Below, in pieces: positions 22,307 through 24,710 of a stretch of DNA of 24,710 nt. Location: positions 54,665 through 79,374 of the forward strand of contig DIZW01000029.1 in assembly GCA_002428015.1 (NCBI GenBank), read 5' to 3'. Every line of letters begins with the position of its first letter. Positions within the stretch are counted from its first letter, which is position 1. The stretch comes from Oxalobacteraceae bacterium UBA6018. GTDB taxonomy: Bacteria > Pseudomonadota > Gammaproteobacteria > Burkholderiales > Burkholderiaceae_D. The translations under genes were made by a program, and so were the position numbers. The notes beneath the pieces were generated by a model that was not told the origin of the DNA, did no database searches, and was given only the letters and a program-made list of their open reading frames with translations.

Positions 22307-22310
<4 letters not shown>

Positions 22311-23233
22311 TTTCTGGCGACCGTCGCAGGCTGGTTGGACAGGCTCCACACATAGGCGGCCAGCACATGCACCTTGTCGTTGCCGAGGAAGTCCTCGAAC
22401 GCCGGCATGGTGTTGTTGCGCCCCTTGCGGATGGTCTCCATGATGGTTTCGGTGCTGCCGCCGTACAGCCAGATTTTGTCGCTCAGGTTGGGCGTGCCAA
22501 GCGCCTGGTTGCCGTGCGCGTCGGCCCCGTGGCAGGCGGCGCAGGCGCCGAACTTGTTCTTGCCCAGCGCGGCCTTGATCGGATCGGAGGTCGCGCCCGA
22601 CAGGCTCTTGACGTAATTGGCGACGTTCTCGATGTCGGCGTCCGAGCCGAGCGCCGCGCCCATCGGCGGCATCTGGCCGTGGCGGCCCTTCATGATCGTG
22701 GTCTTGATGATCTCCGGGGTGCCGCCATGCAGCCAGTCGTTGTCGGTCAGGTCGGGGAAGCCCTTGTTGCCGCGCGCGTCGGAGCCGTGGCACTGGGCGC
22801 AGTAGGTCAGGAACAGGCGTTCGCCGATCGCGTGCGCCTGCGGGTCGGCCGCCACCGCCTTGAGGTCCTGGTGGGCGTAGCGCGCGAACTGCGGGCCGAA
22901 GTCGGCGTCGGCGCGCTTGAGCTCCTCCTGGTAGGCGCCGCTGGACTTCCAGCCAAGCGTGCCGGGGTAGCTGCCCAGGCCCGGATACAGCACCAGGTAG
23001 GACAGCGCGAACACGATCGTCATGTAGAACAGCCACATCCACCAGCGCGGCAGCGGCGTGTTCAACTCGGTCAGGTCCTCGTCCCACACGTGGCCGGTGG
23101 TGCCGTCCAGCGGCGCGCCCGGCTTGATCCGGTGCACCGACTGCGAGAACAGCAGCACGCCGCAGCCCAAGATCGCCAGCAAGGTGATGATGGCGACGTA
23201 GAAGTCCCAGAAGCCGCTGGTGAAGTCAGCCAT
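22307..23233 (-). CDS. ccoP: Cytochrome c oxidase cbb3 subunit III (diheme)
   Basis: A 308-residue membrane-anchored diheme cytochrome c. Two N-terminal helices (about 9-30 and 64-84) frame the conserved cytoplasmic segment VWDEDLTELNTPLPRWW. Two heme c sites follow in the periplasmic part: CAQCH at 145-149 and CAACH at 231-235, with candidate axial methionines in MPPM about 188-191 and at Met276. It passes electrons to ccoO and the catalytic subunit. Its start lies inside the end of ccoQ (8-base overlap) and its stop overlaps ccoG as ATGA, showing tight translational coupling. Confidence 0.96.
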
Positions 23234-23408
23234 GATGCTCCTCCCCCGCCGCGTCCAGGTGCTCGTCGGCGAACGGCAGCGCGGCCGCCTCGGCGAAGTC
23301 GGCGCCGCGCCGGCGCGAGAAGGTCCACAGCAGGATGCCGAGGAAGGTGATGAAGCTGATGACCGTCATGACGCTGCTCGCGCGGTCAAACACATGTTCG
23401 ATTGCCAT
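23226..23408 (-). CDS. ccoQ: CcoQ/FixQ cbb3 oxidase small subunit
   Basis: A 60-residue membrane protein with one helix (about 13-30), then RRRGADFAEAAALPFADE, the usual CcoQ arrangement of a helix followed by a basic then acidic cytoplasmic tail. CcoQ stabilises the interaction of CcoP with the core complex. It starts at ATG 23408, two bases after the ccoO stop, with AAGGAA inside the end of ccoO as ribosome site. Confidence 0.92.
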   Translation of the reverse strand: MAIEHVFDRASSVMTVISFITFLGILLWTFSRRRGADFAEAAALPFADEHLDAAGEEHHG

Positions 23409-23409
23409 A

Positions 23410-24024
23410 TCAGTTCCTTGTCTTGATCAGGATGCCCAGCCCTTGCAGGTAGGCGATCAGGGCGTCCTGCTCGGTCTTGTTCTCCAGCTCGGCCGGCGCC
23501 TGGGCGATGTCGGCGTCGCTGTAGGGCACGTTCAGGCGGCGCAGCGCGCGCATCTTCGGTACCACCTCGGCCGGATTGAGCTTGTTCTGGGCAAGCCACG
23601 GGTAGCCCGGCATGTTCGACTCGGGCACCACGTCGCGCGGATTGTCCAGGTGGGTGCGGTGCCACTCGTCGCTATAGCGGCCGCCCACGCGCGCCAGGTC
23701 CGGGCCGGTGCGCTTGGAGCCCCACTGGAACGGGTGGTCGTACACCGACTCGCCGGCCACCGAGTAGTGGCCATAGCGCTCGGTCTCGGCGCGGAACGGG
23801 CGGATCATCTGCGAGTGGCAGTTGTAGCAGCCTTCGCGGATGTAGATGTCGCGCCCGACCAGGCGCAGCGGCGAATACGGCTTAAGGCCGGCGATCGGCT
23901 CGGTGGTCGACTTCTGGAAGAACAGCGGGACGATCTCGACCAGGCCGCCGAAGGACACCACCAGCAGGACCAGTCCGATCAGCAGCCAGGGATTCTTTTC
24001 TATCCATTCGTGGGAAAATTTCAT
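23410..24024 (-). CDS. ccoO: Cytochrome c oxidase cbb3 subunit II (monoheme)
   Basis: A 204-residue monoheme cytochrome c anchored by an N-terminal helix (about 12-33). The heme c site is CYNCH at 66-70 within the conserved EGCYNCHSQMIRPF, and Met138 in ESNMPGYPWL is the likely axial ligand. GPDLARVGGRYSDEWH at 107-122 is typical of CcoO. It transfers electrons from CcoP to CcoN. Length and motifs match the family. ATG 24024 overlaps the ccoN stop as ATGA. Confidence 0.96.
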   Translation of the reverse strand: MKFSHEWIEKNPWLLIGLVLLVVSFGGLVEIVPLFFQKSTTEPIAGLKPYSPLRLVGRDIYIREGCYNCHSQMIRPFRAETERYGHYSVAGESVYDHPFQWGSKRTGPDLARVGGRYSDEWHRTHLDNPRDVVPESNMPGYPWLAQNKLNPAEVVPKMRALRRLNVPYSDADIAQAPAELENKTEQDALIAYLQGLGILIKTRN

Positions 24025-24710
24025 GGGTGTACTCCAAGCTCCAGGGTGGACGCGCTGCCATGGGCGCCGGACAGCGCCGGGATGCGCGCGTCGGCGCCGG
24101 CGTTGCCGCGCATGGTCTGCCAGGCGTTATAGGCCATCGTCAGCATGCCCGACAGGTACAGCAGGCCGCCGCCGAAGCGGATCACGTAGTAGGGATAGGT
24201 GGCCTTGACGCCTTCGACGAAGGTATAGGTCAGGGTGCCGTCCGGGTTCACCGCACGCCACATCAGGCCCTGCATCACGCCGGCGAATCCACATCGAGGC
24301 GATGTACAGGACGATGCCGATGGTGGCGACCCAGAAGTGCAGGTCCACCAGGCGCGTGCTGTACATGGCCTTCTTGCCGGACAGGCGCGGCAGCAGGTAG
24401 TAGATCGAGCCCATGGTGATGAAGCCGACCCAGCCCAGGGCGCCGGCATGCACGTGGGCGATGCCCCAGTCGGTGTAGTGCGACAGCGAATTGACGGTCT
24501 TGATCGACATCATCGGGCCTTCGAAGGTGGCCATGCCGTAGAACGACAGCGAGACGATCATGAATTTCAGGATCGGGTCGGTGCGCAGCTTGTGCCAGGC
24601 GCCCGAGAGCGTCATGATCCCGTTGATCATGCCGCCCCACGAAGGCGCCAAGAGGATCAGCGAGAACACCATGCCGATCGACTGGGTCCAGTCGGGCAGC
24701 GCGGTGTAGT
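24021..24710 (-). pseudogene. ccoN: Catalytic subunit of cbb3 oxidase, partial and frameshifted
   Basis: The C-terminal half of the heme-copper catalytic subunit; the start lies beyond the right edge. Reading from 24710 the frame gives HYTALPDW-like sequence, APSWGGMINGIMTLSGAWHK, FMIVSLSFYGMATFEGPMMS and the heme-ligand region GIAHVHAGALGW, then VLYIASMW. At about 24288 one extra base shifts the frame: the expected FAGVMQGLMWRAVNPDG continues in the next frame through to the stop at 24021. Deleting that base (a T on the plus strand) restores SMWFAGVMQG without a gap. The rest of the operon is intact, so a sequencing or assembly error is at least as likely as true loss. Confidence 0.9.

Overview
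The window is high-GC, densely packed DNA that most resembles a betaproteobacterium of the Oxalobacteraceae (Massilia/Telluria-like). The grounds are a PEP-CTERM protein with FxDxF motifs, many hybrid histidine kinases, an FNR-type regulator beside a cbb3 oxidase operon, and the codon and GC style. The assignment is by pattern recognition only; no search was run.

Layout. (1) 1-1056: a terminator from an upstream gene, a gene-free stretch with a REP-like palindrome, then one PEP-CTERM exported protein with its own terminator. (2) 1074-3577 (minus): a two-gene operon pairing a periplasmic YfiR-like protein with a CHASE8-HAMP hybrid histidine kinase. (3) 3829-4059 (minus): a small unknown protein. 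(4) 4368-9481 (plus): a PAS-receiver protein without kinase, a large PAS/PAS/PAS/GAF hybrid kinase, and a receiver-GGDEF diguanylate cyclase. (5) 9751-10173 (minus): a small helix-hairpin-helix-like protein with a clear terminator. (6) 10473-12904 (plus): a receiver-kinase-receiver hybrid behind a near-consensus sigma-70 promoter, then a soluble NarL-type kinase. (7) 12891-14765 (minus): a type II NADH dehydrogenase and a secreted His-rich protein. (8) 15025-19899 (plus): a 41-residue lipoprotein, a RhlE-like DEAD-box helicase, a P2-type cation ATPase and an FNR regulator. (9) 19923-24710 (minus): the cbb3 oxidase cluster ccoN(partial)-ccoO-ccoQ-ccoP-ccoG-ccoH plus a small two-helix membrane protein.

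The first 13 kb are a signalling island: four histidine kinases and several receivers, but no response regulator with a DNA-binding domain. The only obvious output is the diguanylate cyclase, so c-di-GMP is a plausible endpoint. The last 5 kb are respiratory: FNR converges on the cco operon, which such regulators commonly control, and a type II NADH dehydrogenase can feed the same quinone pool.

Most notable are: a YfiR-CHASE8 pair whose output is a kinase/receiver instead of the GGDEF domain known from YfiN; a 157-bp MITE-like element flanked by TA, sitting exactly at the ccoG stop codon inside an otherwise overlapping operon; a one-base insertion that breaks ccoN; and an uncharacterised two-helix protein translationally coupled to ccoH.
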